IMG/VR virus record: IMGVR_UViG_3300002835_000308
Span: 1 to 48,615 of that record
Direction: 5' to 3' (one strand)
DNA length: 48,615 nucleotides
Origin: a virus
Below, one piece after another: positions 37,290 through 47,191 of the stretch (within the stretch, counting starts at the first letter, position 1; every line of letters begins with the position of its first letter). Both the position numbers and the translations under genes were made by a program. The notes under the pieces were generated by a model. The model saw only the letters and a program-made list of their open reading frames with translations. It had not been told where the DNA came from and searched no databases.

Positions 37290-39437
37290 ATGCCCCAGCC
37301 TTCTGGTATATCAGTTGTAACAGACAACTCTGAGTACTCTCGTTACGAAACTGGGCGAGACACAGTGCACGCCACTGTGTCCGTTAACGGAGGCGTTCCG
37401 TACACAAATGAATCTGTTGTTGTTGAGTTAGTTAAGGCGCGACGCAGCCGTGACGCTGTTGTCGCGTCGTCTAGCCTGCTGTTCAATGGCACATCAGGTC
37501 CACAAATAGCCACTGCTTCGTTCAGATTGCAGGATATTGTTGACCAAGACATGATTAGCTTGGTTCGGCACGGTCAGTACTACGTAAGAGCACGAAGTCC
37601 TGCTACTGCAGCGTCTCGTGTGATTGGAACTTCCTCTGCTGCTCCCGTAGCACTACAAGCTCTAGACACGGGAACTGACTCAAATATTTGGACTGTTGAG
37701 GTTGTTGTTCCAGTTGGAAATTCTCCGCTGTCAGTTGTTGTTGTGGGCACTGATGTAACAATCAACTTGGCTGTATCCGGTGGTGTTGCAATCGCGGCTT
37801 CGAATACAAGAGAAGCCATAGTTGCACAGATACAAGCAAACTATGCAAACTTATTAAGTGCCACATTTACTGGCGCATCAAATCTATCGTTATCTATTGC
37901 GGAGCCTCTTGCGTCTTTTTCGGGCGGAAGAGATGAGATAGTTGGTAATTCCTCTGACTTCGCTATCCGTGTAGTCACAGTTGAAAGACTAAAGACTGAT
38001 TACCTTTTTGGTCTGCCGCTGTATGCGGGCGACTTCCGCTACGTAAAGTATCAGCCTACCAACATAACGGGTGTCACAGTTAGTGAGGTATCTAGGACAC
38101 ACCCACTAGGGCTATACCCGCTAACGTATACATACTCGATAGACCCCCTCACTAACGCCACAGCTGCGATCGGGTCAGGTGTGGACGGTACCGTCACAAT
38201 AACAGCAGATAACGCACTTACTGGTGCGGAAGGAAATAACTGGACGGTGCAAGTACTTGTGCCAGGTGGTACTTCCGCACTTTCAGCTACTGTGGCTGGA
38301 ACGACGCTTCAAGTATCGCTTGCAGTAGTTGCAGGTGTTCCAAACCCAGCAGCAAACACTGCGGCGCTAGTTGCCTCTGCAATAAGCTCGTTGTCTAATT
38401 TTTCTGCTGTTGCTTCAGGTACTGGAGCTACTGTATTGAGCACAGCTTCCGGTCCTACATCGTTCACAGGCGGCACACAGAACATTATACGGCAGCTATC
38501 TTGGAGCGGTGGTCCGGTTGTAAACGTAAGTGCACCAGGCGTGTACATCCTTCGCAGGGGAGGCAGTGGTTCTGGTGCGGGTTGCGCGCCAAAGATGCTC
38601 GCTAGCGTAATGGGGCAAGACTATATTATAGTCCGCGTAGCAGGTCCTACGTTCCTTCCAATAGCAAATCAGTTAGATGAGCTACTCATACAGAACAGAC
38701 AGTTGGACGATGAGACTCTAGGAAGGTTCCTTTGCTCTGCAGAAGACTGGCTAGAAAACGTAGCTTTGGCGATACATGTGGAGCCTACCAACGTAGTAAC
38801 AGATCGAGATCCTACTACTATTCAGTTTGCCGCAGGCATAAATGCACCCAATCCGATATTCACGGACCCTGATTACGACTTCATTGTAGGTCCTCTGACA
38901 TATTTCGTTCCCAGGTCAGGTGAGGAATGGATTAGTATTCAAACTCCATTTCCTCAGATCCTTCGAGTAGACAGCCTGTTCGGGTCCATAGCTAACACAA
39001 GAGTGATAGACATTGACCTGGATTGGATACAGCATTACTCGCAGGGTGGATTACTACAACTTGTTCCCTTCAACCAAACGATAGCATTCGATTTCATTGG
39101 TTTAATTTGGGTCAACGCCATTCGTGGAGCTGCTGCCATTCCTAACTTCTGGCACTTCAATTTTATTGTGGGCTTGAGAGATTGTCCGTGCGACTTACAG
39201 GAACTCATCGCGAAGAAAGCAGCCATGGATGCGCTAATTATGTTGGGTGCGGCATTGCGACCTGGCGTAGGCTCTGTATCCATGGGAAGAGATGGCGTTA
39301 GCCAATCAGTGTCGTACAATACGCAGCAGCAGTACGGCGCCTACACTGGTGCTATAACTGCGTTCAAAGAATGGATTGACCAAAATCTGCAGAAATTCAA
39401 GGGTAAATACAGAGGTGCCACAATGGTTGTGGTGTAA
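37290..39437 (+). CDS. Large virion structural protein with duplicated beta domain
   Basis: 715 residues. Two homologous beta domains, one around residues 128-212 (NIWTVEVVVPVGNSPLSVVV) and one around 302-390 (NNWTVQVLVPGGTSALSATV), flank a spacer. The C-terminal third (DWLENVALAIHVEPTNVV, then FNFIVGLRDCPCDLQELIAK and MVVV at the end) is a conserved globular part seen, from memory, in virion proteins of other large phages. Probably a neck or baseplate-proximal protein. GAGG before the ATG. Confidence 0.65.
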   Translation: MPQPSGISVVTDNSEYSRYETGRDTVHATVSVNGGVPYTNESVVVELVKARRSRDAVVASSSLLFNGTSGPQIATASFRLQDIVDQDMISLVRHGQYYVRARSPATAASRVIGTSSAAPVALQALDTGTDSNIWTVEVVVPVGNSPLSVVVVGTDVTINLAVSGGVAIAASNTREAIVAQIQANYANLLSATFTGASNLSLSIAEPLASFSGGRDEIVGNSSDFAIRVVTVERLKTDYLFGLPLYAGDFRYVKYQPTNITGVTVSEVSRTHPLGLYPLTYTYSIDPLTNATAAIGSGVDGTVTITADNALTGAEGNNWTVQVLVPGGTSALSATVAGTTLQVSLAVVAGVPNPAANTAALVASAISSLSNFSAVASGTGATVLSTASGPTSFTGGTQNIIRQLSWSGGPVVNVSAPGVYILRRGGSGSGAGCAPKMLASVMGQDYIIVRVAGPTFLPIANQLDELLIQNRQLDDETLGRFLCSAEDWLENVALAIHVEPTNVVTDRDPTTIQFAAGINAPNPIFTDPDYDFIVGPLTYFVPRSGEEWISIQTPFPQILRVDSLFGSIANTRVIDIDLDWIQHYSQGGLLQLVPFNQTIAFDFIGLIWVNAIRGAAAIPNFWHFNFIVGLRDCPCDLQELIAKKAAMDALIMLGAALRPGVGSVSMGRDGVSQSVSYNTQQQYGAYTGAITAFKEWIDQNLQKFKGKYRGATMVVV

Positions 39438-39506
39438 AAACTACGCTTTGCGTACAAACAGTTTCGGTGGTAGACTATGAGTCTGCTATTGACGAGGTGA
39501 TGAAAC

Positions 39507-39923
39507 ATGGCCGTTTTTAATAAGTTCAACAGTTTCGTAGAAGCGCTAGCTGAGAAAGTACATAACCTTGGGGCCGACACCCTTAAGGTGATGTTAACGA
39601 ACTCTGCACCGTTAGCGACGAATACCCAGTTCAGCAACCTCACAGAGATCGCTGCAGGTAACGGCTACACCGCAGGTGGTACGACAGCGACCATTACGTC
39701 AAGCTCGCAAACCAGCGGTACGTACAGATTAGTATTAGCAGACGTTGTATTCACTGCCACTGGTTCGGTTGGCCCATTTAGGTATGCCGTACTCTACAAC
39801 GACACTGCCACAAACAAAGAGCTGATTGGTTGGTGGGATTACGGCAGCTCTATCACGCTAGCCACTGGCGAAACGTTTACTGTTGACTTCGACCCTGGTA
39901 CTGGCGTGCTTACTCTTGCTTGA
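39507..39923 (+). CDS. Small virion (decoration or tail) protein
   Basis: 138 residues. N-terminal MAVFNKFNSFVEALAEKVHN, the middle LKVMLTNSAPLATNT and GNGYTAGG, and the C-terminal TFTVDFDPGTGVLTLA match a widespread small phage structural protein family whose exact role is not fixed. Beta-rich. GAGG before the start; a TAGACT box (39471) upstream might be a promoter. Confidence 0.7.
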   Translation: MAVFNKFNSFVEALAEKVHNLGADTLKVMLTNSAPLATNTQFSNLTEIAAGNGYTAGGTTATITSSSQTSGTYRLVLADVVFTATGSVGPFRYAVLYNDTATNKELIGWWDYGSSITLATGETFTVDFDPGTGVLTLA

Positions 39924-39935
39924 TAGGAGTATCAC

Positions 39936-40367
39936 ATGCCTGATAACGTTGGATATACACCAGGGTCTGGTGCAACCGTTGCCGCCGATGAAGTAAACGG
40001 CGTACTATACCAACGTGTCAAACCCGTACACGGAGTAGATGGCACTGTTGTAGATGTCAGTACTGACGCACCTCTGCCTGTACAGCCTGACAGGTTAGAA
40101 AACCTTGCGGTAATGTTGAGCCGCACGGTAAAAATACTTGAGTCTAACGCTGTTGTTGACCAACAACAGAGGCAAAGAATAACACTAGACTCGATATCGC
40201 CTAGCTTGACCCTAGGTACAGTTACCACAGTTACCACTGTTACCACTGTTGCCACTGTTACCACTGTCACCGGTTTAACAAATATCGACAGTCGTAACGG
40301 CTCAATGTTAATCAACCAAACCAACCTATCGGCGTGGGCCGATTGCGTCCGAGCGCGGATCACCTGA
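39936..40367 (+). CDS. Virion protein with Thr/Val repeat
   Basis: 143 residues. AADEVNGVLYQRVKPVHGVDG is a motif common in phage structural proteins. Near residue 95 a TVTTVTTVATVTTVT run (DNA repeat at 40219-40270) probably forms a beta prism or fibre. It lies one base before the GC-rich gene and ends TGACATGG, so the two are translationally close. Confidence 0.65.
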   Translation: MPDNVGYTPGSGATVAADEVNGVLYQRVKPVHGVDGTVVDVSTDAPLPVQPDRLENLAVMLSRTVKILESNAVVDQQQRQRITLDSISPSLTLGTVTTVTTVTTVATVTTVTGLTNIDSRNGSMLINQTNLSAWADCVRARIT

Positions 40368-40368
40368 C

Positions 40369-41988
40369 ATGGCGAACACTTTCAAGAAAGTCATTGACCG
40401 TATGATGTGGGCGCAGGTTGCCCCATCGCCCAACACGCATGCAGCGGGCATGTCCATGGCCTGCGACATGCGGAACGACTCGACGCGCAACCCGTTCGTG
40501 TACTCGTTGCACAGCAACGCGGTGCTCAATCGATTCAACATCGTGACCAAGGCGTGGCAGCTCGCGATCGCCAACCCGCTCACGGCGGGCACGTTCGCAA
40601 CGGGCAGCACCAGCGCCTTCGTTCCGAGCTTCGGAGCGGTTGGCACGCTGTCGGCGACTCTCGCAACGACCACTGCCTTCACGCTTTCGACGGCGCTCCC
40701 GACAGCGGTCGGCGTCAACATGTTGGCGAACCGGGGCGGCAGCGGCGAGTTGGGATTCAGGATTCGTCTGATCGATACTGTGTCCGGTAAGACCGAAGAG
40801 CGGTGGATCGTGGCGAACACCGCTGGAACCACGCCGAGGATTGTAGTGGACACAGCTCTGACGTTCACGCCGGGGGTCACTACCCGGTACGAACTTCTGT
40901 GCGGTCGCTTGTTCATGCTGGGTGCGGGCACCACGGCGGCAGGCATCTATCGCAGCTTCGAGCCCGCATCGAACACGTTGGCGAACAGGGGCACGACCAA
41001 CCTTCCAGCGACCATCGCTACCGACAGCGCCATGCTGGTGCTCGACGAGCAGTACGTTCCCTTCGACAACAAGCCCGGTGAGGGCATGGTCAAGGGCGCG
41101 TTCGACACAGACACTGCGGGCGGCATCCGCATGGCGCTCTCGGCCACCGCGACTGGAGCGAGCAGCATTACGGGTCAGGCTGCGGCTGGTGACGCGGTGG
41201 TTGTAGCCGATGAGTACCGCAACTTCCAGATTCGCATCGTGGCCGATGCAGTGACCCCAGGGTCTGTCGGCCAGCGCCGAATCATCTCGACACACACCGC
41301 AGGTCCGAGTCCTGTGTACACGCTCGGAACGGCGTGGACGACGCAGCCGAGCACGTCTGCGAAGTACGTCATCGAGCTGCCCAACCTCTTGGTGCTCCGC
41401 ACCACTGGCGTGGTGACGACCTATACCTACAACTTCACCGACGCGACGGTGAACAACGGGACGAACTCCATCGCTGCCGACGCGTGGAGCACCACCTACT
41501 TCGCGGCAGGACCGGCTGTGAACGCTGTGGGCAACCTGTGGGCTCCTGGGTGGGGAATCCAGCCAGACGCCGCACGCAACGCGCGGCACAGCTTCCAGTA
41601 CTTCTTCCGAGGCGGCGCGGTCACGTTGGATCTGTTCGACATCGCGGGATCGATCACTGGAACGTGGACTGGCGCGATCACCTACGACGGCAACGTCAAC
41701 AGCTTCGGCGCAGGCACCACGGGAGCCTACAGCCCGTTCGGCCAAGAGGGCCGCTACACATACATCAACGTGTATGTGGCTTCGGCCATCAACCAAATCT
41801 ACAGGTTCGACGCCAAGAACCGGGTTTTTAGTCCCTACACGCCGACTGATTTCATTCAGGTGGGCACTGCGGCGCAGGGCGGACGCATGGCGGCGTATGT
41901 CGCGATCGACGGCACGGACAAGTACGACGCGGTGCTTCTCCAGTCCCACCTCGCCACGATCAGCCAAGAGCTGATTCCGCTCGTTTGA
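40369..41988 (+). CDS. GC-rich virion protein
   Basis: 539 residues. Visibly richer in G and C than all neighbours, especially in third positions (GCG, CTG, GTG, GGC, CAG), with sharp edges at both ends of the gene. The protein is rich in Ala, Thr and Gly. It has a single copy of the GxxGQRRII...AWTTQPSTSAKYVI module that is repeated in the next gene. N-terminal part: RMMWAQVAPSPNTHAAGMSM. Likely an abundant tail or capsid surface protein. High expression or recent acquisition can explain the composition. Confidence 0.7.
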   Translation: MANTFKKVIDRMMWAQVAPSPNTHAAGMSMACDMRNDSTRNPFVYSLHSNAVLNRFNIVTKAWQLAIANPLTAGTFATGSTSAFVPSFGAVGTLSATLATTTAFTLSTALPTAVGVNMLANRGGSGELGFRIRLIDTVSGKTEERWIVANTAGTTPRIVVDTALTFTPGVTTRYELLCGRLFMLGAGTTAAGIYRSFEPASNTLANRGTTNLPATIATDSAMLVLDEQYVPFDNKPGEGMVKGAFDTDTAGGIRMALSATATGASSITGQAAAGDAVVVADEYRNFQIRIVADAVTPGSVGQRRIISTHTAGPSPVYTLGTAWTTQPSTSAKYVIELPNLLVLRTTGVVTTYTYNFTDATVNNGTNSIAADAWSTTYFAAGPAVNAVGNLWAPGWGIQPDAARNARHSFQYFFRGGAVTLDLFDIAGSITGTWTGAITYDGNVNSFGAGTTGAYSPFGQEGRYTYINVYVASAINQIYRFDAKNRVFSPYTPTDFIQVGTAAQGGRMAAYVAIDGTDKYDAVLLQSHLATISQELIPLV

Positions 41989-42046
41989 GATACAAGACAC
42001 ATACAGGTCCACATACGTACTAAGCTTGTTTGTTTGAAGGTAAAAC

Positions 42047-44680
42047 ATGCCCGCGTTAAACAAAAATACTTTGACACAGGGTGTTGACCTCCCTACGTGG
42101 GAGTGGACTAGATTTGCTCCTGCAGTGTCCTCTGCGATTTCGTCTTCGTGTTCCGCAGACAATGGTAATTTTTTACCTTCAGAACATGGCAGATACATAT
42201 ACTACCTGATTTCAGCTACAGTATTTGCTCGTTATGATACATGGACTGACATGTATCAGCAGCTTCAGGCGCCTGCTATTGCTCCCGCAACGTTCTCGGC
42301 CATGAAGTTCGCTGGTGCTCTAGGGCCAGAGACCACAGTCATCTCAGCTACGTCCACTACCCTCCAAATTGCTGCCTTAACACAGAATAGCCTGGTTGGT
42401 TATGATGTGGTTATCGTTTCGGGCACTGGCGCGGGTCAGCGGAGAACGATCGTAGCGGCAGCGGACCCAGTAATACATGATAGCGGCATAGCGACAGCTG
42501 TGAGCAACACTGCAGGTACTATATCGCTGACTGACAGCACAAAAGCGTGGACCGGCAACCAGTACGCCGGATACACGATGCGCGTAGCCAACACACCAGC
42601 TGGTTCGTCAGGTCAGATTCGTCGAATTCTTAGCAATGCCAGCACTGTACTTACGGTGGGTGATTCGACGCAGGTCAACAAGGTTTGGAACAACCCGGCA
42701 ATATTCTCACCTGCAATTTCTGCAACTGCAGGCAGCCAGACCTTCTATACAATTGAGTCTCAGGTCGTAACGCTGGATTCAGCATGGGCAACTACTCCTG
42801 ACTCTACGTCGGTGTTCCGAATTGCAAGCGGAATGGTTTTGTGCGCGTCCGGAGCTGCAGCTGCGCCGTTTTATACTATGCAGGCGTACTGCATCTTGAC
42901 TGATACTTGGTTCATTCTACCTGCATACACCAACTTGTTCGCGGCGGCACTTACGGACTTCTCAATTGAACGCACAACAGAGAACGCTACAACCTGGGAA
43001 CGTGGAATAGCTACCAGTGGTACGACTACGACCTTAGTTGATGGTACTCACGGCGTGGACGTAGCTGCGTGGCAAGCGAATCAGTGGGCTGGGTATTGGT
43101 TATTCATTTACTCGGGCACGGCTGCTGGCCAGATTCGTCAGATTGCGAGCAACACTGGAAATACCCTAACGTGGGCAACAGTGGGTACAGCTCCAGATTC
43201 CACTAGCCGCTACCTCATTCTCGGTTTCGACGCTGGTACCGCTACGGCAGGAACATCCACTACTCTATCGGATTCTACAAAATCGTGGGCTACGAATCGC
43301 TGGACTAACTATGCAGTCCGCATTCTGCACGGCACAGGACGCGGTCAAGTACGTGTGATTTCCAGCAACACAAGCACCGCGCTTACGGTTCAGAACGCTT
43401 GGGACGTCACTCCAGATACTACAAGCGTGTACGCTATCTTCGGAGATATTGATAAGCTGTACATGATTAGCGGCGGCAATGCCGCAGTGCTGCTTCACAA
43501 CATGGAGAGCGCAGTCGCCACTTGGGGTCGTCAAGTGGATTTCGGAGCAGCTAGAAACGCTGCTGCTACAGTCGGCGGGCATCTACCTATCGCGATTTCT
43601 ACTCTCGCAAACGTAACAACTACGGCAACAGTCACGACAGCTCATCCGCATCAGTTCCGGGTGGGCGGCTTAGTAACGGTTCGTGGAGCTACGGACGCCA
43701 ACTTTAACGTCACAAACGTGGCAATTGCGACGGTTCCTAGCGCTACAACGTTCACTTACACAATGGCAGGTACGCCTGCAGCAACTACTATCGTAGGCGC
43801 GCAGTCTACTACGACATTAACTGACTTCACAAAGAACTGGACGGTAAACGAACACGCAGGTCGTCTAGTGTACTTGAATACTGCCGCTGTCACGGCTGCC
43901 TCGGGCCTAGCAGCTGGTCAGGTGGTCCGCATTACAAGCAATACTGCCACAACGCTCACTTTTGCAGCGGCTGCTACAGCACCTACCAATGGCGTTAGCC
44001 GCTACTCGATTGCAAGAGGCGATACCATTGGTACGCTAGATTTTGGTGTTGCTACAGGCACTCAGTCAACCACAACTATCCAGGATACGTCGAAAAGCTG
44101 GGCAGTTAACATCTACGCTGGTAGACGCGTGCGCATATTGTCATCAACTGGTTCGCCAATTGAAGTCATCATAGCCAGCAATACGTCCAACACGCTTACG
44201 GTGTCCACTATCACCGCACCCACAGCTGGCGCCACGCAGTATGCGATCTTGGAAGGTAACGCTAAGGGAACTGGAACTAACGCAAACTGGGCTTTTGGTA
44301 CCACTAACGCTAACTACCGTGGACGTTACATGTTCGTATCCCGTGGTGGTGGTGCATACGGTTTTGAGCGAATTGACTTAACCACTGACAGAATCTCAGC
44401 GATCAACACTGCGCCTTTAACGGAAACTCTAACTACAGGGTCTATGACCGCTTACGATGGTCAAGACCGTATATACTTCCACAAAGATGCTACGCAGCGT
44501 GTGATGTACCTGGACGTGGTCACAGGTAAAGTAAACGGAGGTTCTATGTATCCGTACGCTGCTCCCACCGCGATTATTGGTAATCGTATGGAAATTATCC
44601 AGACTAGAGACGGATTGCGCTATCTGTGGCTCAATCGAGCTTCGTTTGCAGAATGCTACCGCTGCTTGTTGTTCTGGTGA
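42047..44680 (+). CDS. Large repeat-containing virion protein
   Basis: 877 residues. N-terminal domain (THEWTRFAP-like, SEHGRYIYYLISATVFARYD) followed by about six degenerate copies of a repeat of roughly 60-70 residues: TTTLxDxTKxW, xxAGxxVRI, GTGxGQxRxIxSNT, TLTV, PDxTSxYxI. The repeat is widespread in phage virion proteins and probably builds tandem beta domains. A C-terminal propeller-like part ends in FAECYRCLLFW. Likely a tail or surface adhesin-type protein. Composition returns to that of the rest of the window. Confidence 0.7.
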   Translation: MPALNKNTLTQGVDLPTWEWTRFAPAVSSAISSSCSADNGNFLPSEHGRYIYYLISATVFARYDTWTDMYQQLQAPAIAPATFSAMKFAGALGPETTVISATSTTLQIAALTQNSLVGYDVVIVSGTGAGQRRTIVAAADPVIHDSGIATAVSNTAGTISLTDSTKAWTGNQYAGYTMRVANTPAGSSGQIRRILSNASTVLTVGDSTQVNKVWNNPAIFSPAISATAGSQTFYTIESQVVTLDSAWATTPDSTSVFRIASGMVLCASGAAAAPFYTMQAYCILTDTWFILPAYTNLFAAALTDFSIERTTENATTWERGIATSGTTTTLVDGTHGVDVAAWQANQWAGYWLFIYSGTAAGQIRQIASNTGNTLTWATVGTAPDSTSRYLILGFDAGTATAGTSTTLSDSTKSWATNRWTNYAVRILHGTGRGQVRVISSNTSTALTVQNAWDVTPDTTSVYAIFGDIDKLYMISGGNAAVLLHNMESAVATWGRQVDFGAARNAAATVGGHLPIAISTLANVTTTATVTTAHPHQFRVGGLVTVRGATDANFNVTNVAIATVPSATTFTYTMAGTPAATTIVGAQSTTTLTDFTKNWTVNEHAGRLVYLNTAAVTAASGLAAGQVVRITSNTATTLTFAAAATAPTNGVSRYSIARGDTIGTLDFGVATGTQSTTTIQDTSKSWAVNIYAGRRVRILSSTGSPIEVIIASNTSNTLTVSTITAPTAGATQYAILEGNAKGTGTNANWAFGTTNANYRGRYMFVSRGGGAYGFERIDLTTDRISAINTAPLTETLTTGSMTAYDGQDRIYFHKDATQRVMYLDVVTGKVNGGSMYPYAAPTAIIGNRMEIIQTRDGLRYLWLNRASFAECYRCLLFW

Positions 44681-44702
44681 CTTATTCTTAAAGGGCTATC
44701 CC

Positions 44703-44870
44703 ATGACTATCAAAGATTTGCTAGCACTAGCAGAAGCTAGACTATTACATTTATCCATTCAGCGTGAAAACGCTGTGCGGACAGGTGACGTGCAGCAGCT
44801 GATAGTCATAGATAGCAGCATACTGGAGACAGAAACCACTATCTTTAAACTTCGTTTACTGCTTGAGTAA
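44703..44870 (+). CDS. Small hypothetical helical protein
   Basis: 55 residues from the ATG at 44703 with AAAGGG upstream. A helix pair (LLALAEARLLHLSIQRENAV, SILETETTIFKLRLLLE) suggests a coiled-coil hairpin. No family recognised. Confidence 0.55.
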   Translation: MTIKDLLALAEARLLHLSIQRENAVRTGDVQQLIVIDSSILETETTIFKLRLLLE

Positions 44871-44873
44871 TCC

Positions 44874-46565
44874 ATGCTGTTGCTGCTTTTACAGTCAGCA
44901 GCATCGGGTACCTACACGCTGGCTGCAAATGTAGGTGCTTTCACACTTACTGGGCAAGATGCGAACCCTGAATACGGGCGCAGGCTTAGTGGGGATTTAG
45001 GCGCGTTCACTTTAAGCGGACAAGACGCTACCCTATCTAAGGGAAGGCGACTAACCGCTGACGTAGGCACGTTCACACTTTCCGGACAAGCTGCAAACCT
45101 AGAATATGGACGTAGGCTTGGAAGTGACGTAGGCACTTTCACACTTTCCGGGCAAGCAGCTAACCTTAGAAGTACAAGAAGAGTAGTCAGTGCTGTAGGC
45201 ACCTTCACGTTCACAGGTCAGCCTGCGACACTTACGTACACTCCAGCAGGTGGCTATACTGTAGTTGCTTCCGTAGGAACTTTCGCCCTCTCTGGGCAAG
45301 CAGCAAGCCTAGAATACGGACGTAGGCTTGGAAGTGACGTAGGCACTTTCACCCTCTCTGGACAAGCTGCTAACCTTAGAAGTACAAGAAGAGTAGTCAG
45401 TGCTGTAGGCACCTTCACGTTCACAGGTCAGCCTGCGACACTCGCACGAGGACGAAGAGTAGTCAGCAATCTAGGCACGTTTACACTCACAGGACAAGCT
45501 GCTGGGTTACGTCGCTCGCGCTTACTTGGTGGTAATGTAGGCGTGTTTACCCTGTCAGGGTCTCCAGCAGGTCTACTTCGCTTCAGGTTTGTACTCGGGG
45601 GTGTAGGCGTATTCACTTTTGCAGGACAGCCTGCTGACCTACGTGCAGGAACGACCTATAGCCTACTCAGCTCAGTTGGCACTTTCTTGTTCGTAGGACA
45701 AGGGGCAGGGCTAGCTCCTACCCGCCGACCACTTAACCTAGTTGGCGGATACGGAGCTTGGCCAGCAGCAAATCAATTTGGAGCAGACTGGGATTTCCCA
45801 CTCATGGACCAGTTTGTACAAGACCGAGGGGACCAAGTTATTTTGGAGGCTGCAATAGCTTGTCCTTTCTGCAGGAAGGGAGACGCTACAGCTTCTTTCA
45901 ACGAAAAGAACTCTACAGAGGCAACTAACCTTCGTTCTCTTAACTGCAATTCCTGTCACGGTGACGGGTTTATCTACCGTAACGCACAGCTTATTACAGG
46001 CTTGCTAACTCAGGTTAATGCCGGAAACCGCCAACTGTTGGACGTGGGTTTGGCCTTCCCAGGAGACTGTGTGTTCTCCCCAGCATTCGGTGCTCCAGAC
46101 TTACACGACATGGACAAGGTTACACTGTGTCTCACAGATGTGCTCAATGAAGGACAAGTCATACAGAGAAACGCTGCATACTTGAGCAACGCAAAGGTGC
46201 GACCGACAAGCCTGTCTCCACAAGAAGACCGTTTGTGGTACCCCAGTGATGGCTGTGCAGTGTGGTGTGAGGACGAAAACAACGTAGTATATGACGCGGA
46301 TGTAGACTTTAGACTAGTAGACAACAAAATCATTTGGATTGGAAAAAAGCCTAAAGATGGAGTATTCTACGTACTAAAGTACCACTATTACCCAGAGTGG
46401 ATTGTGTACGCTAGCCCGCTACAGCGAGTAGACCGTGGACGGGACCTAAAGCAACGTGTGGTACTTCGCAAAAAGCACGTGGCGTTCATGAATTCTACGG
46501 ACAAAGCAACCCCAACAATGCGCCAGGCTGAGCAACTAGCGCTAACTGGAAGAGTAAAGATATGA
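44874..46565 (+). CDS. Virion protein with 22-residue beta repeats
   Basis: 563 residues. Residues about 15-280 are some 13 copies of a 20-25-residue unit with the core VGTFTLSGQAANL and a following GRRL or RRVV. The remainder is globular: GGYGAWPAANQFGADWDFPL, a zinc site (CPFC and CNSCHGDGF), and WIQ-free beta segments typical of head-tail or baseplate proteins. The repeat is known from many prophage virion proteins. Probably a neck or tail-tip component that has gained a repetitive decoration domain at its N-terminus. Confidence 0.7.
   Translation: MLLLLLQSAASGTYTLAANVGAFTLTGQDANPEYGRRLSGDLGAFTLSGQDATLSKGRRLTADVGTFTLSGQAANLEYGRRLGSDVGTFTLSGQAANLRSTRRVVSAVGTFTFTGQPATLTYTPAGGYTVVASVGTFALSGQAASLEYGRRLGSDVGTFTLSGQAANLRSTRRVVSAVGTFTFTGQPATLARGRRVVSNLGTFTLTGQAAGLRRSRLLGGNVGVFTLSGSPAGLLRFRFVLGGVGVFTFAGQPADLRAGTTYSLLSSVGTFLFVGQGAGLAPTRRPLNLVGGYGAWPAANQFGADWDFPLMDQFVQDRGDQVILEAAIACPFCRKGDATASFNEKNSTEATNLRSLNCNSCHGDGFIYRNAQLITGLLTQVNAGNRQLLDVGLAFPGDCVFSPAFGAPDLHDMDKVTLCLTDVLNEGQVIQRNAAYLSNAKVRPTSLSPQEDRLWYPSDGCAVWCEDENNVVYDADVDFRLVDNKIIWIGKKPKDGVFYVLKYHYYPEWIVYASPLQRVDRGRDLKQRVVLRKKHVAFMNSTDKATPTMRQAEQLALTGRVKI
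44921..45720 (+). repeat. Tandem 60-70-bp repeats, including a long near-identical duplication
   Basis: Repeats coding for VGTFTLSGQAANL units. A stretch of about 130 bp beginning near 45103 (AATATGGACGTAGGCTTGGA) recurs near 45313 (AATACGGACGTAGGCTTGGA) with very few differences, so part of the array was duplicated recently. Confidence 0.85.
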
Positions 46566-47191
46566 CCGAAGTAGCTCTATATGCTTCGCGATCGACAGTG
46601 GCCATCACTGTTGAACTTCCTCTAAAGCTATTGGACGCCCCAAAGAACCTTAGGAAAAAGCTTCCTGCTACCTTGCGTCGAATCGCAATGGAAGGCAAGT
46701 CTTTTTGGAAAGCAGAGGCTGGAAGGCGACTAAAGTCTTCCAGGCAAAAGTATCAAGAAGCCATAAGCGTACAGCTGGTGGACGATATGTCGTTTTTCTT
46801 GGCGCTTACAGGTCCTTTTGCTTACGGGATAGAGGAAGGACGTCCTGCTTTCGACATGAAACCTGGACTAATGAGGAACGCATTACCCTGGCCTCCTAAG
46901 AAGAGGAAGTTTCCTCGTGCAATAGCGGCGACATTGCGCCCCAAATCACCAATCACGCAGTATCGTATCGTTCCTCTGAATGTTCATGGCTATGTAAACT
47001 TAACTAAGCCTAGGGTCTTTCGCACCATTCATGACCAGACAACTATTGCGCTGTCAGGTCCCAATGCAGGAAAGCCTGCATGGCAGCATCCTGGAAATGT
47101 AGGGATTAAATTAGCGGATGAAGTTGTTCGCGAATTGACGGACAACATCATTCCCAAACACATGAGCAAGCTGCTTACAGAGGTGCTCTGA
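46562..47191 (+). CDS. HK97 gp10-like neck/tail-completion protein
   Basis: 209 residues. EGKSFWKAEAGRRLKSSRQK, then FFLALTGPFAYGIEEGRPAF and FRTIHDQT, follow the pattern of HK97 gp10-family tail-completion proteins, which form the ring that joins tail to head. ATGA overlap upstream and one-base overlap with the next gene. Confidence 0.65.
   Translation: MTEVALYASRSTVAITVELPLKLLDAPKNLRKKLPATLRRIAMEGKSFWKAEAGRRLKSSRQKYQEAISVQLVDDMSFFLALTGPFAYGIEEGRPAFDMKPGLMRNALPWPPKKRKFPRAIAATLRPKSPITQYRIVPLNVHGYVNLTKPRVFRTIHDQTTIALSGPNAGKPAWQHPGNVGIKLADEVVRELTDNIIPKHMSKLLTEVL

Noticed and set aside
40360-42198. 612-codon open frame on the - strand
   Set aside because: It lies antisense to the GC-rich virion gene, is Arg-rich and low-quality as protein, and no other - strand gene exists in the window; GC-rich codons keep antisense frames open by default.
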